A stretch of DNA of 5,476 nucleotides. Source: an uncultured Methylophilaceae bacterium (GTDB taxonomy: Bacteria > Pseudomonadota > Gammaproteobacteria > Burkholderiales > Methylophilaceae). Shown here piece after piece: positions 1-5,476 of the stretch (within the stretch, counting starts at the first letter, position 1; each line of letters starts with the position of its first letter). Location of the stretch: positions 1 through 5,476 of the forward strand of contig CALKDJ010000150.1 in assembly GCA_938084195.1 (NCBI GenBank). Reading direction: 5' to 3'. The notes beneath the pieces are model-generated. The model saw only the letters and a program-made list of their open reading frames with translations. It made no database searches and was not told the origin of the DNA. The translations under genes were made by a program, and so were the position numbers.

Positions 1-374
1 GCTGGTTTCTCTTCAGCTGGAGCAGCCTCTGCTGCTGCTGCTAGTTCCTCAGCTTTAGCGGCAGCCTTTTTTGCTTTCTTGGCAGCAGCTTTATCTAAAT
101 CTTTCTTCTTCATCGCTGCAAGACCCTCTGGTCCCTTAGTATGAAGCTTAACAATTCTTCCAACCGTTTCAGACAAAAGTGCACCATGACTTTTCCAATA
201 AGCTATTCGGTCTGTATCAAGCCTTAATGCTTCTGCTCCTTCATTGGCTCCAGGATTATAGAAACCTACACGCTCAATAAAACGTCCATCTCTCTTTTTT
301 CTAGAATCCGCCACAACTACATTAAAATAGGGTCTTTTTTTAGAACCGCTTCTTGAAAGTCTGATGATTACCAT
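1..374 (-). CDS. rpsP: 30S ribosomal protein S16 with long Ala/Lys/Glu-rich tail (3' end beyond window)
   Basis: This gene encodes S16, a small-subunit protein that binds 16S rRNA and helps assemble the 30S body. I translated it by hand from the ATG at 374-372. It begins [20 protein letters not shown] and continues with [20 protein letters not shown] (residues 22-41), which is the S16 signature. The S16 fold ends near residue 82-85, about where E. coli S16 (82 residues) stops. The frame stays open to the window edge at residue 124, so the stop and the gene end are not visible. Residues 86-124 are low-complexity: a Lys/Ala part (about 89-107) followed by an Ala/Glu part (about 108-122), and locally more G+C-rich than the rest of the window. 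An AAAGAGA sequence lies 6 bases upstream of the ATG. The gene has its own promoter in the gap after queC. In most bacteria rimM, trmD and rplS follow, and I expect them beyond position 1. The identity is certain; the length of the tail is unknown. Confidence 0.97.
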   Translation of the reverse strand, partial: MVIIRLSRSGSKKRPYFNVVVADSRKKRDGRFIERVGFYNPGANEGAEALRLDTDRIAYWKSHGALLSETVGRIVKLHTKGPEGLAAMKKKDLDKAAAKKAKKAAAKAEELAAAAEAAPAEEKP

Positions 375-417
375 ATATGTTCTCTTTAATTAAATTATTT
401 TCTACAGAAAGGGCGAA

Positions 418-447
418 ATTTTACGCTATTTTTGATGGTTTTGGCAA
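418..447 (-). promoter_or_regulatory. Predicted sigma70-type promoter of rpsP
   Basis: On the minus strand a -35 box TTGCCA (447-442) is followed by an 18-base spacer and a -10 box TAAAAT (423-418). Each differs little from TTGACA and TATAAT. Transcription would begin around 410-412, leaving a leader of about 37 bases before the rpsP ATG. The bases after the -10 box read TTCGCCC, a partly C/G-rich discriminator. Such discriminators are associated with growth-rate and stringent control of ribosomal genes, so that kind of control is plausible here, but it is inferred. The start site is not proven, and read-through from the queC side may add to expression. Confidence 0.65.
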
Positions 448-461
448 GTAATATGTTTTAT

Positions 462-483
462 TTGCACTGTTTCATTAGTGCAA
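462..483 (-). terminator. Small inverted repeat after queC, possible weak terminator or operator
   Basis: The arms TTGCACT and AGTGCAA are perfectly complementary over 7 bases with an 8-base loop, beginning 8 bases after the queC stop codon. The stem has only three G-C pairs. No run of T follows it on either strand (on the minus strand the next bases are ATAAAAC), so it does not fit a strong intrinsic terminator. It could slow polymerase, stabilise the 3' end of the tol-que transcript, or be a protein-binding palindrome just upstream of the rpsP -35 box. Confidence 0.35.
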
Positions 484-491
484 GAAAATTC

Positions 492-1163
492 TTACATATA
501 GAGTGTTGGGTCTTTAACTCCTAATTTCTGGAATCCTTCTCGTCTTAGTCTGCAAGAATCACACTTACCACAAGCATGCCCGTCTTTTGAAGGCTGATAA
601 CAAGATACTGTCATGGAATAGTCAACTTCATGCTCAAGACCTAATTTTATGATTTCTGACTTATTCATCTTTATAAGAGGAGCATTAATGTAAATCTTTG
701 ACCCCTCTACGCCTTTTTTCGTTGCTAAATTAGCCATTTTCTCGAAACTATGAATATACTCCTCTCTACAATCAGGATATCCAGAGTAATCAATAGCATT
801 TACTCCTATGAATATATCAGAACAGTTAATGGTCTCTGCCCATGCTAATGCCAAAGTCATCATCATAGTATTTCGCGCAGGAACATAAGTTGAGGGAATA
901 CCCTCCGAAGGTATTTCTGGTATATCCATCGTCTTATTTGTAAGTGAAGAACTGCTTAGCCAACTTAGATCAATATCAACAACCTTATACTCTTTAACTT
1001 CATAAAATTCTGCTAATCTTTTTGCATAATGTAACTCTGCGCTATGCCGTTGTTGATAATTAATATTTAATGCATAGCAAACGTAACCTGATGACTTTGC
1101 TAATGCCAAGACAGTTGCTGAATCTAAGCCTCCTGATAAAAGAATGATGGCAGATTTAGACAC
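492..1163 (-). CDS. queC: 7-cyano-7-deazaguanine (preQ0) synthase QueC
   Basis: QueC converts 7-carboxy-7-deazaguanine to preQ0 in the cytoplasm, using ATP and ammonia, on the way to queuosine in tRNA. The 223-residue product has the usual family length. It carries the ATP-pyrophosphatase P-loop SGGLDS at residues 10-15, a conserved YVPARNTMM stretch at 93-101, [14 protein letters not shown] at 120-133, and a C-terminal zinc site formed by Cys188, Cys198, Cys201 and Cys204 (CGKCDSC at 198-204). The start codon is GTG (1163-1161); the family N-terminus normally begins only a few residues before the P-loop, and no in-frame ATG lies near. The start overlaps the end of queE by 8 bases. No clear Shine-Dalgarno sequence sits at the right distance, since eight A residues and one G directly precede the GTG, so translation is probably coupled to queE. 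The stop is TAA at 494-492. Confidence 0.97.
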   Translation of the reverse strand: MSKSAIILLSGGLDSATVLALAKSSGYVCYALNINYQQRHSAELHYAKRLAEFYEVKEYKVVDIDLSWLSSSSLTNKTMDIPEIPSEGIPSTYVPARNTMMMTLALAWAETINCSDIFIGVNAIDYSGYPDCREEYIHSFEKMANLATKKGVEGSKIYINAPLIKMNKSEIIKLGLEHEVDYSMTVSCYQPSKDGHACGKCDSCRLRREGFQKLGVKDPTLYM

Positions 1164-1172
1164 CTTTTTTTT
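1156..1172 (-). promoter_or_regulatory. queE/queC overlap with A8 run and GTG start
   Basis: The last codons of queE contain eight A residues (1172-1165), immediately followed by G and then the queC GTG start (1163-1161), with the queE TAA at 1158-1156. The overlap suggests that ribosomes finishing queE restart on queC. The queC frame lies +1 relative to queE, and the A run is a possible slippage site. Coupling is likely; slippage is speculative. Confidence 0.5.
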
Positions 1173-1803
1173 CGCCCCAAATAATTTTGTGTAACTGCAT
1201 TTGCATTCTTACATTTAAATTATCTTCCAAAATCCATCGCGCTAAATGATCTGGATCAACTTCTTCGTATGCGGGGGAAAATAAAATATCATACTTCATA
1301 TATAAACCCTTTTTTTGGATAAGATCTTTTGCCCATTCATAGTCATGCCTATCAGTTATTACAATCTTAATTTCATCCTGCTTTTTTATAAAAGATAGAT
1401 TTTCCCAATAATTATTCTCAACCTCACCAGAGCCTGGTGTTTTTATATCTAAAATAATTTTTACTTTCTTATTAATATCCTTAATGGAAATAGCTCCCCC
1501 AGTTTCCAGTGAAACTTCATAGCCAAACTTTACAAGTTGCGATAAAAAAACTTTACAGAGCTCTTGTGCCAGAGGCTCACCTCCTGTGACAGTAATAAAG
1601 TTCGTCCTGTATTTTTTTATTTCATTAAAAATCTCGTCAAAAGTTAAATTTTTTCCTTCACTGAATGCATAAGCTGTGTCGCAATAATTGCACCTCATTG
1701 GGCAACCAGTTAATCTAATAAAAGTTGTTGGTATGCCAATTCGTGATGATTCACCTTGAAGGGAATAAAATATTTCATTTATTTTTAGATTTTGAGTTTT
1801 CAC
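1156..1803 (-). CDS. queE: 7-carboxy-7-deazaguanine synthase QueE (radical SAM)
   Basis: QueE is a radical SAM enzyme that rearranges 6-carboxy-5,6,7,8-tetrahydropterin to 7-carboxy-7-deazaguanine, the substrate of QueC. The 215-residue protein shows the N-terminal FYSLQGES segment (12-19), the 4Fe-4S cluster motif CX3CX2C at Cys34, Cys38 and Cys41 (GCPMRCNYC), the TGGEP motif at 73-77 that contacts S-adenosylmethionine, SLETGG at 98-103, and the C-terminal QLHKIIWG (203-210) typical of proteobacterial QueE. The cluster motif is the standard one, unlike the CX14CX2C spacing reported for Burkholderia multivorans QueE. The start is GTG (1803-1801); the next in-frame Met is residue 36, inside the cluster motif, so no later start is possible. 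It begins 15 bases after the cpoB stop with only a weak ribosome-binding sequence. It overlaps queC by 8 bases at its 3' end. QueD, which makes the substrate, is not in this window. Confidence 0.97.
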   Translation of the reverse strand: MKTQNLKINEIFYSLQGESSRIGIPTTFIRLTGCPMRCNYCDTAYAFSEGKNLTFDEIFNEIKKYRTNFITVTGGEPLAQELCKVFLSQLVKFGYEVSLETGGAISIKDINKKVKIILDIKTPGSGEVENNYWENLSFIKKQDEIKIVITDRHDYEWAKDLIQKKGLYMKYDILFSPAYEEVDPDHLARWILEDNLNVRMQMQLHKIIWGEKKGV

Positions 1804-1818
1804 AAACTAACTTTATTT

Positions 1819-2769
1819 CTAAAGATTGATTGATTCCAAAGCCTTTAATCGTCTCTTAGCTTTTGAAAGAATTTCTGCATCAGGATATTGTCGGATTAAT
1901 TCACGTAAAGTTTTTTTAGCATTTGCAATTTTAGCCAATTGTATTTCACAGTTAGCAATACCATATATTGCATCAGGAATAATTTTACTATTTGGATAGA
2001 GCTCTTTTAATTTTGAATAGGTTTTTATGGCCGCATTATAATTTTTTAAAGCGAACTGTGAGTAACCAAGAAAATAATTTGCATCTGCAATTTTTTCTGA
2101 CTTAGGGTAGGTGCTAATAAATCTATCAAATGCACTAAAAGAATCTTTGTATTTTGCTCCCATTAATGAGGCTTTTGCTTCATCAAAAGCATCTAATTCA
2201 ATACTCTTATCTATGAGGGGTGGGACATTTGTGCTAACCAAATCCTCAGGTGGTGGAAAATCCTCAACTAAAGAATCTTCTTGAATATCTTTAACAATGT
2301 TATTTTCTAAAACAGCAGTCTGATTTATATTTTCTTGCGTTTCACTCAACTGATTATCTATTAATTGATTTATAGGATCATTAGAGGAGGGAAGCTTTAT
2401 GTCATCTTTAGATTGTAAGTTATTTTCTAAAATGGTGATGCGATCATTAATTTCTTGATACAAAACCTTCTCTCTTTCTTGGAAATTATTAATTTGGAAT
2501 TGAAGCACTTCAACTTCACCATTTATTTTGGAAAGCATATCTTGAATTTCTTGAAGCGTATTTTGATTTTGAATAGCCGCACGATTTACATTACGGTTTT
2601 TTAGTGCCTGGGTAACCTTGGCATCAATATTGCTTTGAATATTAGCTTGTATGTTATTGAGTTGATCCTGAATGCTATTTAATTTTTTTCTTGCCTCTTC
2701 ATCCTCAAAGATACCCGCATACGAAACTTGCGCGCATAGAATCAGGGCAACCCAATAAAATTTTTTCAT
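1819..2769 (-). CDS. cpoB: Cell division coordinator CpoB (YbgF), periplasmic coiled-coil/TPR protein
   Basis: CpoB (formerly YbgF) is a periplasmic partner of TolA and of the PBP1B synthase; in E. coli it coordinates peptidoglycan synthesis with outer-membrane constriction. The 316-residue product begins with a signal peptide, with a likely signal peptidase I cut after SYA at residue 18. Cys12 lies within the hydrophobic core and does not form a lipobox. Residues about 22-120 form a Gln/Asn/Glu-rich coiled coil, as in the trimerising part of the family. An acidic, Pro-containing linker follows (about 121-190). About three TPR units then run from 193 to 312, with repeats such as ANYFLGYSQFALKNYNAAI (230-248) and YPNSK/YPDAE turns. 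It is longer than the 263-residue E. coli protein, mainly in the coiled coil and linker. The ATG at 2769-2767 has AGAAG 6 bases upstream. The gene begins 30 bases after pal, and the stop is TAG. Its place after pal and the domain order make the call firm. Confidence 0.94.
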   Translation of the reverse strand: MKKFYWVALILCAQVSYAGIFEDEEARKKLNSIQDQLNNIQANIQSNIDAKVTQALKNRNVNRAAIQNQNTLQEIQDMLSKINGEVEVLQFQINNFQEREKVLYQEINDRITILENNLQSKDDIKLPSSNDPINQLIDNQLSETQENINQTAVLENNIVKDIQEDSLVEDFPPPEDLVSTNVPPLIDKSIELDAFDEAKASLMGAKYKDSFSAFDRFISTYPKSEKIADANYFLGYSQFALKNYNAAIKTYSKLKELYPNSKIIPDAIYGIANCEIQLAKIANAKKTLRELIRQYPDAEILSKAKRRLKALESINL

Positions 2770-2799
2770 TTAAAACTTCTATTTATTTCTTATATGCTT

Positions 2800-3339
2800 T
2801 TATTCGCCTACGTAACCAATATCAGCGCGTCTATCTTGCCCACAAGTACTACCGGTACACTCTTGATTGGCATGTTCTTCTCCGAAACTTACTGTTTCAA
2901 TTGCAGACATATCAACTCCTAAAGCCTCGAGAGCCTGTTTAACCGCAACAGCACGCTTTTGCCCTAAGGCCAAATTATACTCGTGAGAACCTCTGTAATC
3001 TGCGTTCCCATAAATCACAACACCTGCGCCATGTTTGTTTATAAACGCTGCATGATTTCCTATTAAACCTTCAAATTCTTCCTTGATAGCATACCTATCA
3101 TAATCAAAGTAAACGCTTCTATCAGCAAGCTCACCACTCGCAGCTAATTCATCAAGCGCAGTTTGACTTAAACTATCACCGCTAACATTTCCCTCTAAAT
3201 CAACTTCTGATCCGTCAGCAGTCATATTTTCTAATTCCGGAAAAGGAGCATTGAGTCCCATTGGTTCATTAATTTCAGTTGTACTACAACCAGCAGCCAA
3301 AAGTGCCAGTATTGACGCAAGTAATAGAGATTTTTTCAT
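2800..3339 (-). CDS. pal: Peptidoglycan-associated lipoprotein Pal
   Basis: Pal is an outer-membrane lipoprotein that binds peptidoglycan through its OmpA-like domain and is handed on by TolB during cell division. The 179-residue precursor has a lipoprotein signal peptide ending in the lipobox LAAGC, with Cys18 as the acylated residue. Ser19 follows, which agrees with sorting to the outer membrane. A flexible, acidic tether spans about 19-70. The OmpA-like domain starts at SVYFDYDRY (75-83) and contains GNADYRGSHEYNLALGQKRA (111-130). There Asp114 and Arg129 match the Asp/Arg pair that grips diaminopimelate in this family. The end of the domain is unusual. Where relatives usually have NRRADIVY, this protein has DRRADIGY (169-176), preceded by Cys161 and Cys166 five residues apart. 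A clear AAGGGA ribosome-binding site sits 6 bases before the ATG. The gene begins 23 bases after tolB. Confidence 0.96.
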   Translation of the reverse strand: MKKSLLLASILALLAAGCSTTEINEPMGLNAPFPELENMTADGSEVDLEGNVSGDSLSQTALDELAASGELADRSVYFDYDRYAIKEEFEGLIGNHAAFINKHGAGVVIYGNADYRGSHEYNLALGQKRAVAVKQALEALGVDMSAIETVSFGEEHANQECTGSTCGQDRRADIGYVGE

Positions 3340-3345
3340 TTTTTG

Positions 3346-3351
3346 TCCCTT
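3346..3351 (-). promoter_or_regulatory. Shine-Dalgarno sequence of pal
   Basis: AAGGGA lies 6 bases before the pal ATG on the minus strand. It is the clearest ribosome-binding site seen in this window, which fits Pal being the most abundant protein of the Tol-Pal system. Confidence 0.7.
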
Positions 3352-3362
3352 TAAAATAAAGA

Positions 3363-4664
3363 TTAATTCTTAATTGGTCCCCAAGTCGACTCCATGATTA
3401 TTCCAGAACCAACATCAATCGGCGTCACTTTTAAACCATTTATTGATACTGTACCAATTTTTGACGTTTTACCATAGTCTTTATAGGTAAATAATACCAT
3501 ATGGCCATTCGGTGAAAATATTGGTGATTCATCATCAGGGCCACTTGTTAATTTTAGCACTTGATTTGATAAAAGATTCTGAACTGCAACTCGGTACTTT
3601 CGATCCTCTTGATTAAGAAAAAGTAATAACTTTCCATCAGGAGAAAGGCTAGGACTCAAATTATTTTTACCTTCATAAGTTACTCTTTGAACTTCATTTG
3701 TTGCCATGTCTACTTTATAAATTTGAGCACTCCCTCCTCTATCAGAGGAGAAATATAGTTCCTTGCCATTAGGTGCCCACGCAGGTTCTGTATTAATCGA
3801 TCTAGTCCTCATTATTTGTTTAATATCGCTACCATCGGCTTTAATTACATAAATCTGAGAATTAAGGCTATACGTCAGTACAATTGCTAACTTTCTGCTA
3901 TCTGGCGACCATGCAGGTGCACTATTATTTCCCCGAAAGTTGGCAAGTAAAGTTCTTTTTCCCGTCTCAATATTTTGTATATAAATAACAGGTTTTTTCT
4001 TTTCAAATGATACGTACGCAATTTTTTTTCCATCCGGCGACCATCTTGGCGAAATAATTGGGTGTTTGGAATTTAAAATAGCCTTAGGGTTATAGCCATC
4101 ATAATCTGAAATAAAGAGGCTATATTGCTTAGGATTAAATTTTTTAACAAATGCAATATTGGTTTGAAAGATACCTTCACTGCCAGTTAGTTTTTCGTAA
4201 ACAATGTCTGCAATCCGGTGAGCTATTAATCTATATTGCTTAGCAGGTCCCTTCAAGGAGATTGTCATGATAGTTTTTTCTTTATAAATATCAACCAAGC
4301 TCCAAATGACTTCCACTTGATTATTGTTGCGCCCAACTGCTGTTTTTCTAAGTTTACCCAATAAGATAAATTGTGACTGCAAAGCAGACCAATTACTAAA
4401 ATTAACATCGCGTTCGTCATATGGATATTGAGAAACACCCGATATATCAATAGGGCTGAATAAACCGGAACGGCTTAAATCATTTGCAATAACTTCATGC
4501 ATTAATTGCATATCGTTATTTTTATCATCATCTTTGAATGGAGTAACTGCTATTGGTATCTGACTGGCTTTGCCTCCCAAAATTTCAATCACCTCAAGTG
4601 AGTGGGTTACTCCTGAGAGGACGATCATAAAAATTATAAAAAATGATTTAAATAGTTTTACCAT
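3363..4664 (-). CDS. tolB: Tol-Pal system periplasmic protein TolB
   Basis: TolB is a periplasmic protein that binds Pal and is pulled off it by TolA, controlling how free Pal is to anchor the outer membrane to peptidoglycan. The 433-residue precursor has the usual family length. A signal peptide occupies about residues 1-22 or 23. The mature protein would start near LEVIEILGG (23-31), matching the short N-terminal TolA-binding strand of the family (EVRIVI in E. coli). An alpha/beta domain spans about 35-160. The rest is a beta-propeller with repeats marked by WSPDGKK (208-214), WSPDSRK (252-258), WAPNGKE (296-302), LSPDGKL (340-346) and FSPNGHM (383-389), spaced 43-44 residues apart. The ATG is at 4664-4662, and an AAAGG 11 bases upstream is the likely ribosome-binding site. 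The gene begins 18 bases after the tolA stop, so the two are co-transcribed. Confidence 0.97.
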   Translation of the reverse strand: MVKLFKSFFIIFMIVLSGVTHSLEVIEILGGKASQIPIAVTPFKDDDKNNDMQLMHEVIANDLSRSGLFSPIDISGVSQYPYDERDVNFSNWSALQSQFILLGKLRKTAVGRNNNQVEVIWSLVDIYKEKTIMTISLKGPAKQYRLIAHRIADIVYEKLTGSEGIFQTNIAFVKKFNPKQYSLFISDYDGYNPKAILNSKHPIISPRWSPDGKKIAYVSFEKKKPVIYIQNIETGKRTLLANFRGNNSAPAWSPDSRKLAIVLTYSLNSQIYVIKADGSDIKQIMRTRSINTEPAWAPNGKELYFSSDRGGSAQIYKVDMATNEVQRVTYEGKNNLSPSLSPDGKLLLFLNQEDRKYRVAVQNLLSNQVLKLTSGPDDESPIFSPNGHMVLFTYKDYGKTSKIGTVSINGLKVTPIDVGSGIIMESTWGPIKN

Positions 4665-4675
4665 ATTTTATTTAG

Positions 4676-4680
4676 CCTTT
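4676..4680 (-). promoter_or_regulatory. Probable Shine-Dalgarno sequence of tolB, just after the tolA stop
   Basis: AAAGG lies 11 bases before the tolB ATG and two bases after the tolA stop codon. The spacing is longer than ideal. Its closeness to the tolA stop suggests that ribosomes ending tolA help start tolB. Confidence 0.4.
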
Positions 4681-4682
4681 AT

Positions 4683-5476
4683 TTAGTCCACATTTCCATT
4701 AGGTTGAAATTTTAGTTTTAGCTTTTTAAGTTGTGAAAATAGACGGTTATCTTTTGGCAATGGTAAGGGTTGAGCCTGAAGTATAGCTCGCTCAACAGCT
4801 AAGTCACAGCTTTCAATTTTACTTGACTTTATCATCTTTGCATCACCAATCAAATCTCCTGTCGGCATCAATGTAATTTCAAATGTTAATTCCACAGGAT
4901 CAAGTCCGCATAATTGTTTGTTCACATTTTGATATATTTTTTGTTGTATCAATGCTTTATATTTTTCAAGCTCTCCAGAATTAGAACCTGCAACCAAATC
5001 CTCTTGGCCCTCAATGGCAATACGAGTATCCTTTGCAAGATCTTTATCTCTTAAATCTTCTTGTAACCTTTCTAACTTTTCTTGAGCTAGTATATCCTTT
5101 TGTATCTTCTCTAACTTCTCTTCTTCTAATAATTGCTTTTGTATCTTCTCTAACTTCTCTTCTTCTAATAATTGCTTTTGTATCTTCTCTAACTTCTCTT
5201 CTTCTAATAATTGCTTTTGCAGCCTATTAATTTCTTTTTTCTTCTTCAATTCAGCTGCTTTTTTCTTCTTCAATTGTATATCAGCATCCTTTTTTTGTTG
5301 TGCTTTTTTAAGGTCTTCTGAAGGAGCGATCTTTTTAATTTTTGGTTTGTTCTTTTTAATTTGTGGTTTTGGTTTTGTTTGCGTTGGAACAGCATCCCAC
5401 AATTCTATTTCAGCATAATAGGGTGCTTTAACATTCCAGTTAACTGAAAAGATCATAAAAATAAATAATGCTAAAT
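4683..5476 (-). CDS. tolA: Tol-Pal system protein TolA (5' end beyond window)
   Basis: TolA is anchored in the inner membrane by one helix held by TolQ-TolR, crosses the periplasm, and contacts TolB and Pal using the proton-motive force. The frame is open to the window edge. Before the first in-frame Met (5456) it reads LALFIF, and LALFIFMIFSV is the end of the membrane helix, so that Met is internal and the true start lies beyond 5476. Counting that Met as residue 1, the sequence continues with AEIELWDAVP (15-24), the standard TolA segment after the helix. A Lys/Glu/Gln-rich helical domain II follows (about 28-150) with 13-residue tandem repeats at 80-118. A TonB-like domain III spans about 162-252. 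Cys183 and Cys217 in domain III probably pair, as a domain III disulfide is known in E. coli TolA. Domain II is shorter than in E. coli. The stop is TAA at 4685-4683. Confidence 0.95.
   Translation of the reverse strand, partial: LALFIFMIFSVNWNVKAPYYAEIELWDAVPTQTKPKPQIKKNKPKIKKIAPSEDLKKAQQKKDADIQLKKKKAAELKKKKEINRLQKQLLEEEKLEKIQKQLLEEEKLEKIQKQLLEEEKLEKIQKDILAQEKLERLQEDLRDKDLAKDTRIAIEGQEDLVAGSNSGELEKYKALIQQKIYQNVNKQLCGLDPVELTFEITLMPTGDLIGDAKMIKSSKIESCDLAVERAILQAQPLPLPKDNRLFSQLKKLKLKFQPNGNVD
5062..5217 (-). repeat. Tandem 39-base repeats in tolA domain II (three perfect copies and one diverged)
   Basis: Three identical 39-base units occupy 5101-5139, 5140-5178 and 5179-5217. A diverged fourth unit lies at 5062-5100. 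Each perfect unit encodes the 13-residue, register-shifted repeat QKQLLEEEKLEKI; the diverged one encodes QKDILAQEKLERL. The length is a multiple of three, so gain or loss of a unit keeps the frame and only changes the length of the periplasm-spanning helix. Identity at the DNA level, including third positions, points to recent duplication. Confidence 0.95.

Noticed and set aside
1801..1821. Terminator or promoter between cpoB and queE
   Set aside because: The 15-base gap holds no inverted repeat and is too short for a separate promoter; internal promoters inside cpoB cannot be judged by eye.
2691..2942. Plus-strand open frame of 83 codons
   Set aside because: It is antisense to cpoB and pal, both firmly identified, and its composition matches no known family; it is a shadow frame.
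4265..4450. Minus-strand open frame of 61 codons inside tolB
   Set aside because: It is an alternative frame fully inside tolB, without a recognisable domain.
5101..5217. CRISPR-like array
   Set aside because: The units are directly adjacent without spacers and lie in frame within tolA.
5033..5230. Plus-strand open frame with a repeated hydrophobic FVSSLTSLLLIIA pattern, resembling a small membrane protein
   Set aside because: The repeat simply mirrors the 39-base tandem repeats of tolA on the other strand; nothing suggests independent expression.
5454..5456. ATG as the true start of tolA
   Set aside because: The frame continues upstream as LALFIF within a membrane helix, and TolA proteins have cytoplasmic residues before this helix, so the start lies outside the window.

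Overview
The window is a compact, AT-rich stretch of a Gram-negative chromosome in which every gene lies on the minus strand. Read in the direction of transcription (high to low coordinates) the order is tolA (5' end outside the window), tolB, pal, cpoB/ybgF, queE, queC, then, after a 117-base gap with its own promoter, rpsP (3' end outside the window). Tol-Pal followed by CpoB, QueE and QueC is an order known from Beta- and Gammaproteobacteria. The low G+C by eye, the very short gaps (15-30 bases), the 8-base queE/queC overlap and the protein sequences suggest a streamlined aquatic betaproteobacterium, perhaps an OM43-like Methylophilaceae. That taxonomic guess is inference and was not tested by a search.

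Positions 1819-5476 hold the envelope module. TolA is an inner-membrane protein that spans the periplasm. TolB is a periplasmic beta-propeller. Pal is an outer-membrane lipoprotein that binds peptidoglycan. CpoB is a periplasmic coiled-coil/TPR protein. Together they draw the outer membrane inward at the division septum and link this to peptidoglycan synthesis. TolQ and TolR would be expected just beyond position 5476.

Positions 492-1803 hold two consecutive enzymes of 7-deazaguanine synthesis. QueE makes 7-carboxy-7-deazaguanine and QueC converts it to preQ0, the precursor of queuosine in tRNA. Both use GTG starts, and queC overlaps the end of queE, so they are probably co-translated at the tail of the tol operon.

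Positions 375-491 hold a small hairpin after queC and a good sigma70-type promoter for rpsP. Positions 1-374 encode ribosomal protein S16 with a long Ala/Lys/Glu-rich C-terminal tail that is still open at the window edge.

I see no mobile element, CRISPR array, tRNA or rRNA, and no clear sign of a new biological system. The points most worth a second look are the S16 tail, the perfect 39-base tandem repeats in tolA, the A8 run at the queE/queC junction, the cysteine pair near the end of Pal, and the hairpin between queC and rpsP.
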